Shown in pieces: positions 11,660-22,900 of a DNA stretch of 64,000 nucleotides. Below the pieces are notes generated by a model. It made no database searches. It was not told where the DNA came from and saw only the letters and a program-made list of their open reading frames with translations. Both the position numbers and the translations under genes were made by a program. The stretch comes from Monodelphis domestica (Eukaryota; Chordata; Mammalia; Didelphimorphia; Didelphidae), in assembly GCF_027887165.1 (NCBI RefSeq), contig NC_077227.1:83350930-83414929 (forward strand), written 5' to 3'. The first letter of the stretch is position 1; each line of letters begins with the position of its first letter.

Positions 11660-12365
11660 TATCTCCTACTTTTTTTGTTTTCTTTTCATATCTATCCATC
11701 CATCCATCTCCTCTTCCAGTCTTCATGTATGAGGTGTCCCTTTTTCTTGCCAAGGCCAACTTCCCCTTGTGCCCACAACTGCATCCACTCCTGTTTCCTT
11801 TGCAAATTTCCTTCACCATTCATTACTTGTCTTTCTCATTCTCAGCCTCTTCCTATCTACTGGCTCTTTCCTCATTGGTGAAAAACAGGTTTAGATCTTG
11901 GTCTTAAAAAACAACTTTCACTTGGCCCTCCTTCAAGCAATAGGTAGGCATCCCTTTTACTGGTACATCTTCAAGAGTAGTTCACTGTCTCCACCTCCAT
12001 ACACTTAATCTCTTGGAAATCCAGCTTCTGACTGCCTGCCTCCCCTCCTTAACTCAAGTTTCTCTCTTAGAGGTTAAAAATAATCTTGTAAATGTTAAAT
12101 CTGAAAGCCTTTTCTGAAGGATTCAATGCTATTGGCTATCTCTTTGGGCTTTTGGCATATTACAAGTCCATCATCTTTCTGTCTCAAGTGTGCCTCTTTC
12201 CTTGGCTCCTTCACATTCTACTCTCCATCATGTGTGGGCACACATTTATTTCCCTTTTAAGTACAACATATACTCTTTGAAAGCAAGTACACTTAAAAAA
12301 ACAACTGTATTTCCTCAGCTCCTAGCATGGTGTTATAGTAGCCACTTAATATTGGAATAAAATTG
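11660..12365 (+). repeat. L2 LINE fragment(s)
   Basis: CT-rich text with 'gcctctttccttggctcctt', a 'cctcagctcctagcatggtg' block and a 3' end near 'gccacttaatattgg' fits the L2 3' region. Heavily diverged, with an uncertain left edge. Confidence 0.5.
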
Positions 12366-12439
12366 AAAAAAAGTTTTGATCACATGCTTTTGCCCAAGAA
12401 CCTCCCAAATGACTCCCCATTATAGGTTCTGTGCTTCTT

Positions 12440-13195
12440 GACCCATCATCCTCTAAACCTTGTTAAATTTAATTGTGGTTAGACTCTGATTATTTATATA
12501 GGTAGTCTCCAGGAATTTGATTTCTAAATCCCAAAATGAATTATTAAAGTAAAATGTAATTTATGGTAATTTTATTTACAATAGATGGAAGATATTAAAG
12601 AATGAGAGAGAGAACAAGAGTGAGAGAGAGACAGACAGACAGACAGACAACTCCAGCTTCCTCTGAGCCAGGTAGAAATTCTAAGGCCCTAGTTAGGAAA
12701 AAAAAGTCTCAAGACGATGGGCCTTTCTCAGAGGTTTATATAAAGGCAGGGTTACTAAGTCAGCCTTTCACTCATCAACTGTGACTGTCTAAAAGGAAAG
12801 CAGTCTGAGGTCTCCTGCACGAGCTCCTCCAGGGTAGAGTTCCTCTTCCAGTGTCTCCTCAAGTGTCTGTCCTCCAGTCCAACTCGGAGTCAGAGTTCTT
12901 CCATTCATCGAGTCGCAAATCTTCTGGTCTCTGGTCCTCTTTTTTTAAAGATCTTTTTCTCTTGTGTCACCTCCCCTAAATTTCACATCTACCAATCACA
13001 GCAGACGCTCCTCTCCATTTTGGCTGCCCACTCTTTAGTTCACACCTTCTTTGGTTAGATTATACCTTTTTTTTTTTTGGTTACTTAACACCTTTTTGTA
13101 GTTAAAATGGGTAGATATACTTCAAATAGACTGGATTACAATTCAATCTTCCCAATAAAGGAAGAGCTAAATCCAATATTCTCAACCTAGAAATG
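12440..13195 (-). mobile_element. Solo LTR relic of an endogenous retrovirus
   Basis: On the minus strand the order is LTR-like. A U3 with 'ctgtgattggtagatgtgaa' comes first, then a TATA-like 'tttatataaac'. An R/U5 part follows with a (GACA)n/(GA)n run at 12604-12648 and 'aataaaatta', ending near 'caaattcctggagactacct'. The last block resembles 'gaattccttggcgacctt' at the end of the plus-strand LTR at 41192-42160, and the U3 block also recurs there. No internal genes are seen, so it is a solo fossil. Edges are approximate. Confidence 0.6.
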
Positions 13196-13324
13196 TCCCC
13201 CCACACCCTCTTAAGAGCCTACTCATTCCTCCAGGCTCATTCATGGCTTCTCTTCCTTGAAGTCCTCTCCTCATATAGGACAGTATCTAATTGAAACATA
13301 TTTATTCTGCTTTGTAAAGTTTAC

Positions 13325-13545
13325 TTCCTTATTCAAAATAATAGTTGGAATTTATGTACCACATTAGGGTTTGCAAAGTGCTCTTATCTCATTTGATTGT
13401 CATAAGGAGCCTGTGAGGTAGGCATTATGGGTAATTACCCCTATTATATAGATGATGAGGAAGTTGACTCTAAAAAGTACAAGACAGCATTTTAACCCAC
13501 AGCTCTCCTGACTTTGTTCCTTTCCATTGTATCATGCTACCTCTA
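13325..13545 (-). repeat. MIR-type SINE (antisense)
   Basis: 'gggtttgcaaagtgctctta', 'catttgattgtcataaggag' and 'tgaggtaggcattatgggta' are antisense MIR segments. It ends near 'gtatcatgctacctc'. Confidence 0.75.
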
Positions 13546-13754
13546 ATTTGTGCAGGTCATTTGTCCCTTCATGGATTCATCGGGGTGTCTCAGTGCCCAG
13601 CATATTGAGGATTTACACAACCACATAATAGATGTTCAAAATATTTTTATTGAATTACTAAAATGGGTTCTAGCGTTTATTTTATCAGAATACCTCCAGT
13701 GGAGTGATTGCACACTAGACAAAGATCTTAGTGTGAAATTGGTTTCCTTTCTGG

Positions 13755-14045
13755 AATTTCTGATCCTTTCTATTCCTTGTTTGGTCATAAACTGTTTCCC
13801 TAGTCAAGGATTTGAAAGGATAGTTCTTTCCTGTTCTTCTAATTTGTTTACTGTGTCATCTTATATTGTAGTCATATTCATTTGTAACTTATCCTGATAC
13901 ATTGCTTATATCTAATTTCTGCCAGACTGCTTTCTAGTTTTTCAGCAATTTTTGTGGAAATAAGTTCTTAGTGCAGTTGCTGAGGTTGGCTTAATTTTGC
14001 AATTGAGGAAATTGAGGCCAAGGAATGAAACAACTTGCCTACAAA
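13755..14045 (-). repeat. Duplicated L1-MIR block, copy A
   Basis: An L1 ORF2 antisense piece ('ctattccttgtttggtcata', 'ccagactgctttctagtttt') runs through 'gttgctgagg' directly into an antisense MIR-like tail ('ttgaggaaattgaggccaag'). The same join occurs at 15283-15735, so the block looks duplicated after both parts were in place. Confidence 0.7.
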
Positions 14046-14609
14046 CATCCAGAGATTAAGAACATGAAAGGAGATCCAACACCCTTGAAAGATAATGGAA
14101 AAAAGGTAGCTGTGTTCAGGGTTAGGGTCAGGGTTGATTGTTTTCCCAGACTACTTATCTTGCTTTTAGGAGTAGGGTAAGCAGAGGATGTTGTCATAAT
14201 CTGAGAGGGGTCAGAAACTCCTATCAAATAGTTATACCCACAGGATGGTGTTACTGTAAGACCAAGCTAATGGAGAAGGGAGCTTCCTGCCCACCCACGC
14301 CCCATCTATCTAGTTAGTGTTACTACCATCTTGGGAGAATAAATAGCTTTTGGAGAATGATGTAGTTTTCAGAGTTGCTTAGGCACAGATGGTTTAGGAT
14401 AATTTTTGAGAGTAAAACCTAACGATCAGATTTTATGTTCTCAGCTCCATCTTCAAATGTGGCTTTTAAAAAAGAATAAAATTGGACATGCTACATAATT
14501 ATTTCACATTGTAGTTGAAAGGGTTTAGATCTGAAGCACTGAAATAATTTAGTGAAGTCCTATCATTTTATTTTAAAACTTTTCACTTAACAATTCATTC
14601 TTCCCATTG

Positions 14610-15400
14610 GAAAAAAATATATTCATGGTGGAGCAAGATTTCCACATTGGTCACATCCCAAAAATCCGAACCCATTATCTGTGTCAGAAGGTGGCTAGCC
14701 TGGTTTATCATTGGTCCTCTGGAATCATGGTAGATCATGGCATTTAGTTTCAAAATCGCTTGCTTTTACACAATTGTTTTCTTGTACAGTGCCTGCTTAT
14801 GTCACTATGCACCAGTTCATTCAAGTCTTCCCATGCTCCTCTGAAACCAGGCATGCCATCATTTCTTACAGCACAATAATTTCATAATTTGTTCACTCAT
14901 CACTCAGCTGAGGGGCAGTTTCCAGTTCTTTGCCACTACAAGAGCTGCGCTATTTCTGTACATAAGGGTTGTATTCCTTCTTTCTTACATCTGCTTAGCT
15001 TTCTGATGTAGCCTCAGCTCAAAGGGAATCCACAATATAGTAACCTTTTGGGTATAGACCCATTCACAGCTCCTTAGCAGTCCTAAGTCGGGTTGTTTTC
15101 CTTTTTTGTCAACTTGGCAAACAATAGATGGAAGGTAGAACTTGAGTTGCTTTTATTTGCAATTCTCTGAGCCCTGTCTGAGGAGCTGACTGCAAAGACT
15201 TCCTCTCACCTAATTTTAGCTATATTGGTTTTATTTGCACAAAAAGCTTTCAATTTTATACAATCAACAGTTTTCATTTTCTGATCCTTACTATTCCTTA
15301 TTTGGTCATAAACTATTCCTCCAGTCATGGATCTGAAAGGATAGTTTTCAGTTCCTTTTTTCTTATTGTGCCATCTTTTAAGTCATCTATTCACTTGGAA
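14610..15400 (-). repeat. L1 ORF2 3' fragment (antisense)
   Basis: 'cttgtacagtgcctgcttat', 'ctttgccactacaagagctg' and 'ttttatacaatcaacagttt' are in the order of antisense L1 3' ORF2. It continues across the inserted SINE (15401-15566) into 15577-15660, so that SINE is younger than the L1. Confidence 0.75.
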
Positions 15401-15735
15401 CTTTTTTTTTTTAACCATATATCTTAGAATCAATACTGGGTAAGGGCTAGGCAATGGGGGTTAAGTGACTTGCCCAGGGTCACACAGGAATGTCTGAGGT
15501 CATATTTGAATCCAGGATCTCCTGTCTCCGGGCCTGACTCTCCATCCACTGAGCCACCCAGCTGCCTCACTTGGAAATGATTTTGACATACACTGTATTT
15601 GGTTTTTACCAGACTGCTTTCTAGTTTCTCAGCAGTGTTTTGAAGTGAGTTCTTATCCCAATAGCTGAGGTCAGTCTCATTCTGCAGATGAGCACATTGG
15701 GGCCAAGGAGTGAAGCAACTTGCCCAAAATGACAC
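15283..15735 (-). repeat. Duplicated L1-MIR block, copy B (SINE-interrupted)
   Basis: Partner of 13755-14045: 'ttatttggtcataaactatt', 'ccagactgctttctagtttc', 'ccaatagctgagg' and 'ttggggccaaggagtgaagc' occur in the same order. A SINE (15401-15566) interrupts this copy only. Confidence 0.7.
15401..15566 (-). repeat. SINE1/WSINE1-type SINE
   Basis: Antisense copy with oligo-T at the left, 'gtgacttgcccagggtcaca', 'atttgaatccaggatctcct' and 'ccactgagccacccagctgc'. Flanked by the exact 10-base target duplication 'tcacttggaa' (15391-15400 and 15567-15576). Confidence 0.92.
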
Positions 15736-16109
15736 AATAGGTGAAGAATGTATCCCTGAAACAGAACGGATTGGAAGAGAGCTCAGGGACCGAGTTTAAA
15801 AAGTATGACAAAAAGCTCTCACTGAAACAGCTTCTACAAATGGTCATCCAACCTGTTTGAAGACTTCCGGTGAAGGAGGATCCAAAGCAGCTCATTTTAA
15901 ATAGTTCTCATGGCTGAGCCTTTCCCTATCTAGATGGAAACCTCCATCTGCCCCTTCAGTTTGTATTCTTTGGCTCTAGTTCTGCCCTCTGGGACCTAGC
16001 TAAACATCTCTAATCACTTTTTCACATGCAATTATTGAAATGATTAAAAATAATTTAATGAAGATAGCTAACATATTTGTTATTTCTAGGCTAAGGATGG
16101 CTTAACTTT

Positions 16110-16235
16110 TTTACACCCCACCCCCCCAACTTCCATCTTAGAATCAATACTGCACAGTGGTTTCAAGGCAGAAAAGTGGTAAGGGCTAGGCAATGGGGAT
16201 TAAGCCACTTGTCCAGAAATACTGCTAGAAAGGGT
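16110..16235 (-). repeat. SINE1/WSINE1-type SINE, partial
   Basis: Antisense 3' two thirds only: 'acttccatcttagaatcaat', 'ggtaagggctaggcaatggg'. The head part is missing or too diverged to see. Confidence 0.75.
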
Positions 16236-17804
16236 CTAGATCTCCCTGGGAGGCCAAATACGCCACCCTACCGAGTCAAATACTTTACAATGTCCTCAAT
16301 ACAACACAGTGATGACAATTTAGTTCTATTTGCTTTTCATCTATCAGACATACTGCATAGATTCCACCTACTGTTTCACACTGTGGCCTGCAGAGAACTG
16401 CACATCAGAAGCTGGTTCAGAGCTGGGCAGCTTCCCAGGAAGGATGCAGAAATGCCCCAATGGCTAGTTATCAAGTCATTTTTTTTGCTATTTAATTATG
16501 TTAATGAAAGTAATTCTAGAAAATCACACAAATACCTTCAAAGCCCTTTTCTTTTCATTGAAGTCTCGTTGGGGGCTTTACTCTGGTTACTTCTTTTGAG
16601 ATTTTAGCATTATTTCCCTCTCACTGCATCTTACAAAGTTTCACCTGCTAGGGCAGTGCGTAACAAGCTTACTTAAGGGCTGCTGTTACTTTTGCATACT
16701 TTTTTTCCTCATATGATACAGCTGAACTTTGCTCTTTGGCAGGAGTCTAAACAACAATATGAAATCTTAAATGTCACACTGGACATGGTTTGGATATCAA
16801 TTTTCAACACTGATTATACTACTAATCTGAACTAATTCTTTTATTTCTTTATCAATAAATAGGTATCAAGTGGCCACTCTTTGCTAGGTGCTCATTAAGT
16901 CTGGTTTATAATTGCATTATTAACAGATCCAGAAGCATATTTTCAAAATTATTTTCTTACCGCCAAGATAAAAATGTCACCTCTACAATATAAAACTTGC
17001 AACCCCATTTGGTTTTAGAAACGAAAGTGATGCTGAACCATAGCAAAATGAAGAGGGAAAGTTCCTGTACACGGATGAATGCCTAGGTCCAGATTTCTCT
17101 TAACCCTTCTTTCTCTCATAAACAACCCATCCACCTGAGAATCAGAGATCCAGAATCTATCACTATAACAGAAGAGAAAAAAATTAAGATCTGTATCTAG
17201 TGAAAAAAAAATTGAGATTTTCTGCCATGGTATGGAACCAAAAAACCCTCATACAACCTAATTCAGCCAGTATTGAGATTAAATACTATATTAAAAAACA
17301 AGGGCTTCGAAAAAATTACAGCAAGGTAATAATTTAAGGCACTGAGTCTTTATTATACACTATAGTTCTTATGTCCAATATTTTCAGCTACTTTGAAAGT
17401 AACTTGAAAAAAACCGAATTCCTGTTTGTTAGTTTTCGTTGTATTTTGTAGAAACCATTTAAAACCCTCTTTTGCCTTACCTTTTTCATGTTCTATGGGA
17501 GCATTTCCAAGAAGCTACTCAGAAAAGGCCGCTGCAACCTCAAGAAGATATTGAAATTTTGAAGTGCCATTGTTCCCTTCGTTGAATAACTGCCACATTT
17601 CTCTAACTACTGATAGAGGACCTATTTCAGGTTGCTTATGACTGTTCTGAAATCCATGCTGGAGCTGAGCGTACAAAGAATACAAAGGGTCCATTGCTGC
17701 TCTCCCAATGCCAAGTTCTCAGGGCTGTCTTTCCCCCAGCACTCAAAGGAGCTTCAGTTACCATTACCTAGACCAGTCAGGTATCATCCCAGGTATCGAG
17801 AGCA
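16236..17804. other. Intergenic DNA, nothing recognised
   Basis: No gene, RNA or named repeat stands out. Open frames (for example the 143 codons at 16176-16607, which begin inside a SINE) have no family resemblance. Confidence 0.35.
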
Positions 17805-18000
17805 AGTGGGTGGGGTAGCTTGGTGGCTCAGTGGATAGAGTGCTAGACCCGGAGGCAGGAGGACCTGGGTTCAAATGTGGCCTCAAACGCTAACTAGCTG
17901 GGACCCTGGGCAAGTCACGTAACCCCCCTTTGCCTAGTCCTTGCCCTTCTGCTTTAGAATTGTTACTACTAAGACAGATGGTTTAAAAAGTAGATGATTA
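17805..18000 (+). repeat. SINE1/WSINE1-type SINE
   Basis: 'tggtggctcagtggatagag', 'acctgggttcaaatgtggcc', 'ccctgggcaagtcacgtaac' and 'tgcctagtccttgcccttct' give a near full-length sense copy. It is followed by an A-tail-like region with 'atttatttattt'. Confidence 0.85.
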
Positions 18001-18522
18001 TTTATTTATTTATCTTTAAAGGCCACCGAGACAAGATGTTATTTATGAAGGGTCTTTATATATTTTTCTTATTGAATATTAAAAGGAGAGTCAGTATTTG
18101 TCAAGTTTCAGCTGTATAATTTAAATTATTTCCCATAGTCAGAAATTTTATAATTGTTCTTCTGAATTTCACTATTAATTAAATTTCTTTACCTTCTTTC
18201 CTTTGGTAACTATAGCTTTTCAATATGCAATGGCCATTATTTGTATATCTATCTATATCTATATGTATACATACACAGCACGCCATATTTATATACATTT
18301 TTATATTTCCTCAATATTTATTATATTCATACTATAGAAAAGGTACCAGTCTTTAATTACTAAAATTACTATACATTATTCCACTCCAACACAGTTCACG
18401 CTATAGCCAATCTATTTCTGAAAGGAAAATATCTACTGTTTTACATGCATTAGAGATGCTACTATGAACAAGAAAATACATAAAAATAGTTTTTTAATGG
18501 ATAGTTTTTTAAAGCATTTAAT

Positions 18523-18528
18523 TTTATT
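18523..18528 (-). terminator. MARCHF5: Candidate distal polyadenylation signal
   Basis: Minus-strand AATAAA about 1.25 kb downstream of the MARCHF5 stop codon, in repeat-poor sequence. It is one of several AATAAA-type hexamers here. Use is not shown by the sequence alone. Confidence 0.3.
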
Positions 18529-18649
18529 CAGTAAAAACAACAAAATTCCATTTTGAATGGCAGAATGATATAATAGCCACTCTTTAACTGTTTGAAAGAG
18601 GCTCAAAATAAACAATTTTCTTTGGAAAATGGTTATGTTAACCAATAAA

Positions 18650-19775
18650 ATAAAGAAGTGATCTTCAAAGTGTTAGCCTCAATCACAAGATGACTAGTGA
18701 CTAAACTCTACAACTATCACTCTTTTATCTTCCACAACCTCTCAGTTTATGTTCAAAGCACTGATCTTCATGTCTCCTGGAGACTCGGTATCGATGCTTG
18801 GCAGTCACATCTGTAATGACCATCTTTTCATTGGCTTCAAGCCTCTCCTGAATATGCTCCCTGCTTATCTGCAAACAAACCACTCTCACTACCTCTTGGC
18901 GGAAAGTAAAGGGAAAAGTGTAACTTGGCAGTTCCTTCTCTGTAGACTTGTAACTCCAATCCCATTGCAATTTCTAGAATTAAGTATTTAAAAATCTACT
19001 GCAGATTTTCATGTTACAAGGAGCTGATGATATAATGTAATTTAGACTGTTGAACAGCCAGAACTCAAGAATGAACTACAAGATGCCAACATCGCATAGA
19101 TTTAGTAGCATAAAATGAACTGGAAGCTCTGTGAATTTTCATATATTTTAGAGGATATTATATTGTTTGAAAAGTACTCAACAGAATCTAGGTTGCTCAG
19201 ATAAGCAATTGAGTAGGTTCATACATTTTTGGTTTCATATCTATTTCATAACTCAAAGTGAATTTCTATTTTCTCCATGTTAACTTTTCTATTCTCTCCA
19301 TATTAACATACGCTCTTGTTCAGCAGTTAAGACAAATCATTTCTTGAAGTAAGAAATTCTCCTATGGTATCCTTATTGTCGAGTTGATGGTTCTGTGTAA
19401 GAAAATAGTGAACATACAAATGTACAAAAGAGGCATTTGCATATAATAGTCTCTGCCCTCTTTAATAACTGTACAATTTAATCTTTACACTTCTGTCTGG
19501 GGAAAACACAAATAAAACCCAGTATTTATCATGCTAAGAAAATGGTTCAGATGACTGCCATAAAGGAAGTACATATAAAACAATGAAAACAAATCACATT
19601 CTTAGGTTCCGTGATTACTGAGAGGATCTCCCCTGCCATAAGTGCTTTATTATATGTCTTAAAAATATAGGAGCAGCAGCTTATCACAAGTCTCCACTAC
19701 TGTGCAATAATGATGGTATCAGAACACCACAACAGACTCTCAGATGAGGCAGTTGAACAGTGGGATGTCATCCCT
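18650..19775 (-). other. MARCHF5: MARCHF5 3'UTR and downstream flank
   Basis: The sequence after the MARCHF5 stop codon, read on the minus strand, is AT-rich and free of SINE or LINE text that I can recognise. It contrasts with the repeat-dense DNA beyond it, which is what a transcribed 3'UTR would look like. The true 3' end cannot be fixed by eye. A proximal AATAAA lies at 19646-19651 and a distal one at 18523-18528. Open frames here (18749-18991, 19710-19928) are on the wrong strand or lack similarity. Confidence 0.5.
19646..19651 (-). terminator. MARCHF5: Candidate proximal polyadenylation signal
   Basis: Minus-strand AATAAA about 125 bases after the MARCHF5 stop codon. If used it gives a very short 3'UTR. 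A clear GT-rich downstream element was not obvious. Confidence 0.4.
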
Positions 19776-19892
19776 TTATGCTTCTTCTTGCTCTGGATAA
19801 TTAAGAATTTTGCGGTGTGCTTGACGCAAATATTGCTGCTGTTTGAAGTAAACCTTAAATGCTCCTTTTATGGCAACAAAAGCAATTCCACC
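19776..19892 (-). CDS. MARCHF5: MARCHF5 exon 6 (last coding exon)
   Basis: Encodes the last 38 residues plus a TAA stop (human numbering 241-278), beginning GGIAFVAIKGAFKVYF and ending HRKILNYPEQEEA. The acceptor is 'cattttag' and the junction with exon 5 is phase 0. The exon carries most of the fourth membrane segment (about residues 238-258) and the C-terminal tail, which in this family faces the cytosol. The tail helps the ligase function in the mitochondrial outer membrane. The exon continues as 3'UTR below 19776. All residues agree with the human protein as I recall it. Confidence 0.97.
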   Translation of the reverse strand, partial: GGIAFVAIKGAFKVYFKQQQYLRQAHRKILNYPEQEEA

Positions 19893-20531
19893 CTAAAATG
19901 CAAGCAAAGGAGAATCTTTCAAAGTTAATACAACAGGTTTATTTTCTACTCTTTTTTTTTCCCCCTAAACAACCCAGATAAAAGAAATGTATATCCGGAA
20001 AAGGACTTCTATTCAGGTCAAGTGGTACAGGCTCAGATAATAGATTAGGTCAGATGACTACAAATTAATCTGTCCTCTTTCGCTGAGAGGCTGGGGCCCT
20101 TTGGATGTGTCTCACTGCACTCTAGCTCATTTCTGTGCCTCTTTCCTGCCTTTAGTTCTAAATCTATGCCAGGGAAGAGAGTAGAGAGTTGGGGTACTCC
20201 ACTTTCAGTAGAGTTCATGCAGAATGGAGGGAGGGAATAGAGAAAAAGTTTTGTTGGTGCATTCTTCTTTGGAGTAAACTGTCTGCAATGTACACCATAG
20301 TTCCTGAAAAGCAGTATCAGGGCGATGATTCCTTCCTAAGCTATCTGAGGGCAGTGGGGCCTTGACAGACACAAGTATAGCAATAATACATAATGCTACA
20401 GCCTGCATATATATGTACTGTGCAGCCCTAGTTGACTCACATATATAATATGTATACCATACAAATTTGGTTTTCTAGAGACACCCTTTTGCTTTGATAA
20501 TTCTGACAAAGCATTATTAAAGCAATCTTAC
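19893..20531 (-). other. MARCHF5: MARCHF5 intron 5
   Basis: A 639-base intron with donor gtaaga and acceptor ttttag. I recognise no repeat inside. A purine/pyrimidine-mixed stretch and short open frames (20205-20408) have no sign of coding. Confidence 0.85.
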
Positions 20532-20698
20532 CAAGATTGTCCTTTGTAGGTTAGAATTAACACTACTGAACATCAGTTTTCCAACTATCGTAGCAATAGT
20601 GGGAAAGACAAGAGCTCCACACAAAATTCGAGTAGCAGAGACATGATCTGCCAAAGGATTTGCCTCAGCTGGAATACGAGGAACAGGACATCCAATCC
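20532..20698 (-). CDS. MARCHF5: MARCHF5 exon 5
   Basis: This 167-base exon completes Gly185 (phase 1 in) and encodes residues 186-240: IGCPVPRIPAEANPLADHVS, then a hydrophobic stretch CGALVFPTIATIVGKLMF that forms the third transmembrane segment (about 209-229), then SSVNSNLQRTIL. Acceptor 'tttccctag', donor gtaaga, phase 0 out. The loop before the membrane segment is one of the most conserved parts of the family. All residues agree with the human protein as I recall it. Third-base differences were not scored. Confidence 0.98.
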
Positions 20699-20996
20699 CT
20701 AGGGAAATAAACTGAAATATATCAACACTAACAATTTAAAGAGAGGAAATCCAAATAACCTTTAACCACCATTATCTATTTTAAATATTCTGATAGTTTG
20801 AGCTGCTTCCTGGGTAATCTTATTTTTGATAGCCTCCTCCTCCCTCCCCAATTATATTAAATGATTTCCATTACATTTCAAAATTTAAAAATACATTTTT
20901 AAATTTCAAACACCGAATGTCATATTCTTCCATAAGATTATTCTGACACTTTAAAAATTGCACTCTCCCACAGGCATACAGTCTGGAGTATTATAC
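20699..20996 (-). other. MARCHF5: MARCHF5 intron 4 (short)
   Basis: A 298-base intron between exons 4 and 5, by far the shortest in the window. Donor gtataa, acceptor ttccctag. No repeat recognised. Confidence 0.9.
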
Positions 20997-21180
20997 CTGG
21001 AAATATACTGTTCAAAATCTGTAGTTTATTAGAGTATTTGCGCCACAATCTAAGAACGTAGTCTTCCCAGCGAATCATCTTGCCTAATATCAGCATAACA
21101 GGAATAGTGGGAAGTCCAATTAAAAGGAATAAAGGATCAGCTCTTTCCATAACATCCAAACCTTCTTTATGGCCTACCAC
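20997..21180 (-). CDS. MARCHF5: MARCHF5 exon 4
   Basis: This 184-base exon encodes residues 124-184 plus the first base of Gly185. It begins VVGHKEGLDVMERADPLFLL, continues with IGLPTIPVMLILGKMI (second membrane segment, about residues 139-159) and ends RKYSNKLQILNSIFPG. The acceptor is 'tatttcacag'. The donor is gtataa, which keeps GT but departs from the usual purine-AGT. Phase 0 in, phase 1 out. The charged stretch RWEDYVLRLWRKYSNK sits between the second and third membrane segments. The protein appears unchanged from human as remembered. Confidence 0.98.
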
Positions 21181-21834
21181 CTGTGAAATAAAAATATTTG
21201 CTATTAAATAACTTAAGACAAAGAACAGATGTAATTAATGTTTTAGACTAAACTGATACCTGTAAGTCAAATTAATTTTATAGCAAATAAGTTTCAAAAT
21301 TGTAAAGGAAATTCAAGTTTTTAAAGGAAGCTAAAAAGAATGGGTATAGTGCATGAGCAGTTGATAAAACTAGGAAGAGGGGGAAAAAATCAATGTGACA
21401 TAGACATAAATGCAAAAACTGTATAAAAATCTTTTCTACCTCACTTCCTCCAGACCTTAGTCCCATATGTATGTATATTCTCCTCACTAAGAGCTTCAAT
21501 TACTCCCTTTCTATGGCTCCTTAAATATTCTGGAATCCAGTTTCTGCCTACTCCCCTCCCCAAGAAATATTTCCTAGGATTACCAATGACCAACATTTCT
21601 CACCCTAAATCAGCAGCTTCTCTAAAATGCTATCATTGCTTGCAGCTGTTATTGCAGGTTGGTGCTCTTGTTATCTCTGAGTTTGAAAAAAGCTTTTCTT
21701 TCAACCAAACTGTAGGACAAGCTCAGAAAAATGTATCTGGGTACAGCAGAATTGCGGTTTGTGTGTTTTTAGGGGAAGTACAAAAGAGGGAAAGATTTCT
21801 CACCAGTTTTTCTGACTTGATTAAAGGCCCAGAA

Positions 21835-22480
21835 AGTCAATCAACAAGCATTTACTATGCTAAGTGCTGGGATAGAAAGAAAGTTAAAAATACTCCCTAC
21901 CCTCAGAGTCCACAGTTTAAGAGGGGAGAGAATGATAAATAACTAAGTACATAAAAGACATACAAAGTATATGAAAAGTAATCTCAGAGGGGAAAAGTAT
22001 GATCAGCTAGGGGGACTGATGACAGCAGATGACAGATTTGAGCTCAGTCTTGAAGAAGCCTAGGGAACAGAGACAAAGTCAATGAGGGAACGTATTCTAG
22101 GAGTGAGGGGCAGCTACCACAAAGGTATGGAGGTAGTTGTGTGCAAGGAACAGTAAGATGGACAATACAGCTGAGTTGCAGAATATGTCAATGATGCTTT
22201 ATAAGATACTTCTAACTTCTATTTTATAAAAATCCTGGGAAGGCAGAAGGGGGCTAGGTTTTGAAGACCCTTAAAAATCCCAAAGGAATTTCTATCTGAT
22301 TTAGATGTAATATAAGTGGCCATTATCGTTTAATCAGTAGTGAGATGATAGACTTATGCTTTAATTAGATCAATGTGGAAGCTGAATAGAGAGCATAAAC
22401 CAGTTAAAAGTAAACCAGGTTTAGAATTCACCAGTGGGGTCTAAAAGAGGCAGTCTGTAACTGTCACCTGGGATGTTTTT
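21835..22480 (+). repeat. Old unnamed long repeat
   Basis: Starts with the 'caagcatttactatgctaag' motif, then 'gggaggtagttgtgtgcaag'-like text, 'ttttgaagacccttaaaaat', 'tttctatctgatttagatgt' and 'agtagtgagatgatagactt'. The same order is seen in mammalian repeats I know by pattern and again at 25390-26215. Confidence 0.5.
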
Positions 22481-22698
22481 AGGGAAACAAACTTATGAAT
22501 AACAAGAGTTTGTACAGAGATAGAAAGGAACATTGCTCTTGCCTATTACAGAATGTGATTTTGAATCTGAACTTTTTATCAAAAGGGGAAAGTGAGGCCA
22601 AACCCAGAATAGCCATTGTACTATTGTAAAGCTGAAATGAGATTTTTGGGTAGAGTGGCAAGTTCAAGTAATAGTTGTTTTAAAGTATGTTTGGGTAC

Positions 22699-22900
22699 TG
22701 GGGATAGCTAGGTAGCTCAGTGGATTGAGAGCTAGATCTTAGGATCAAACCTAGCCTCAGACACTTTCTAGTTATGGGACTGGTCAAGTCACCCAACCCC
22801 AGATTGCCTAGCCCTTATTGCTCTTCTGCCTTGAAACCAAAACACAATATTGATTCTAAGATGGAAGGTAAGGGTTTAAACAAACAAACAAATAAATAAA
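22699..22900 (+). repeat. SINE1/WSINE1-type SINE
   Basis: 'ggtagctcagtggattgaga', 'ggtcaagtcacccaacccca', 'tgcctagcccttattgctct' and 'ttgattctaagatggaaggt', ending in an A-rich (AAAC)n/(AAAT)n tail. Full length and moderately diverged. Confidence 0.9.

Noticed and set aside
16176-16607. 143-codon open frame in the intergenic region
   Set aside because: It starts in an antisense SINE, has no recognisable domain, and no splice or promoter context supports it.
1-19000. Neighbouring gene IDE, which lies beyond MARCHF5 in human
   Set aside because: No exon resembling the IDE metalloprotease was found downstream of MARCHF5 here. It probably lies beyond the left edge of the window.
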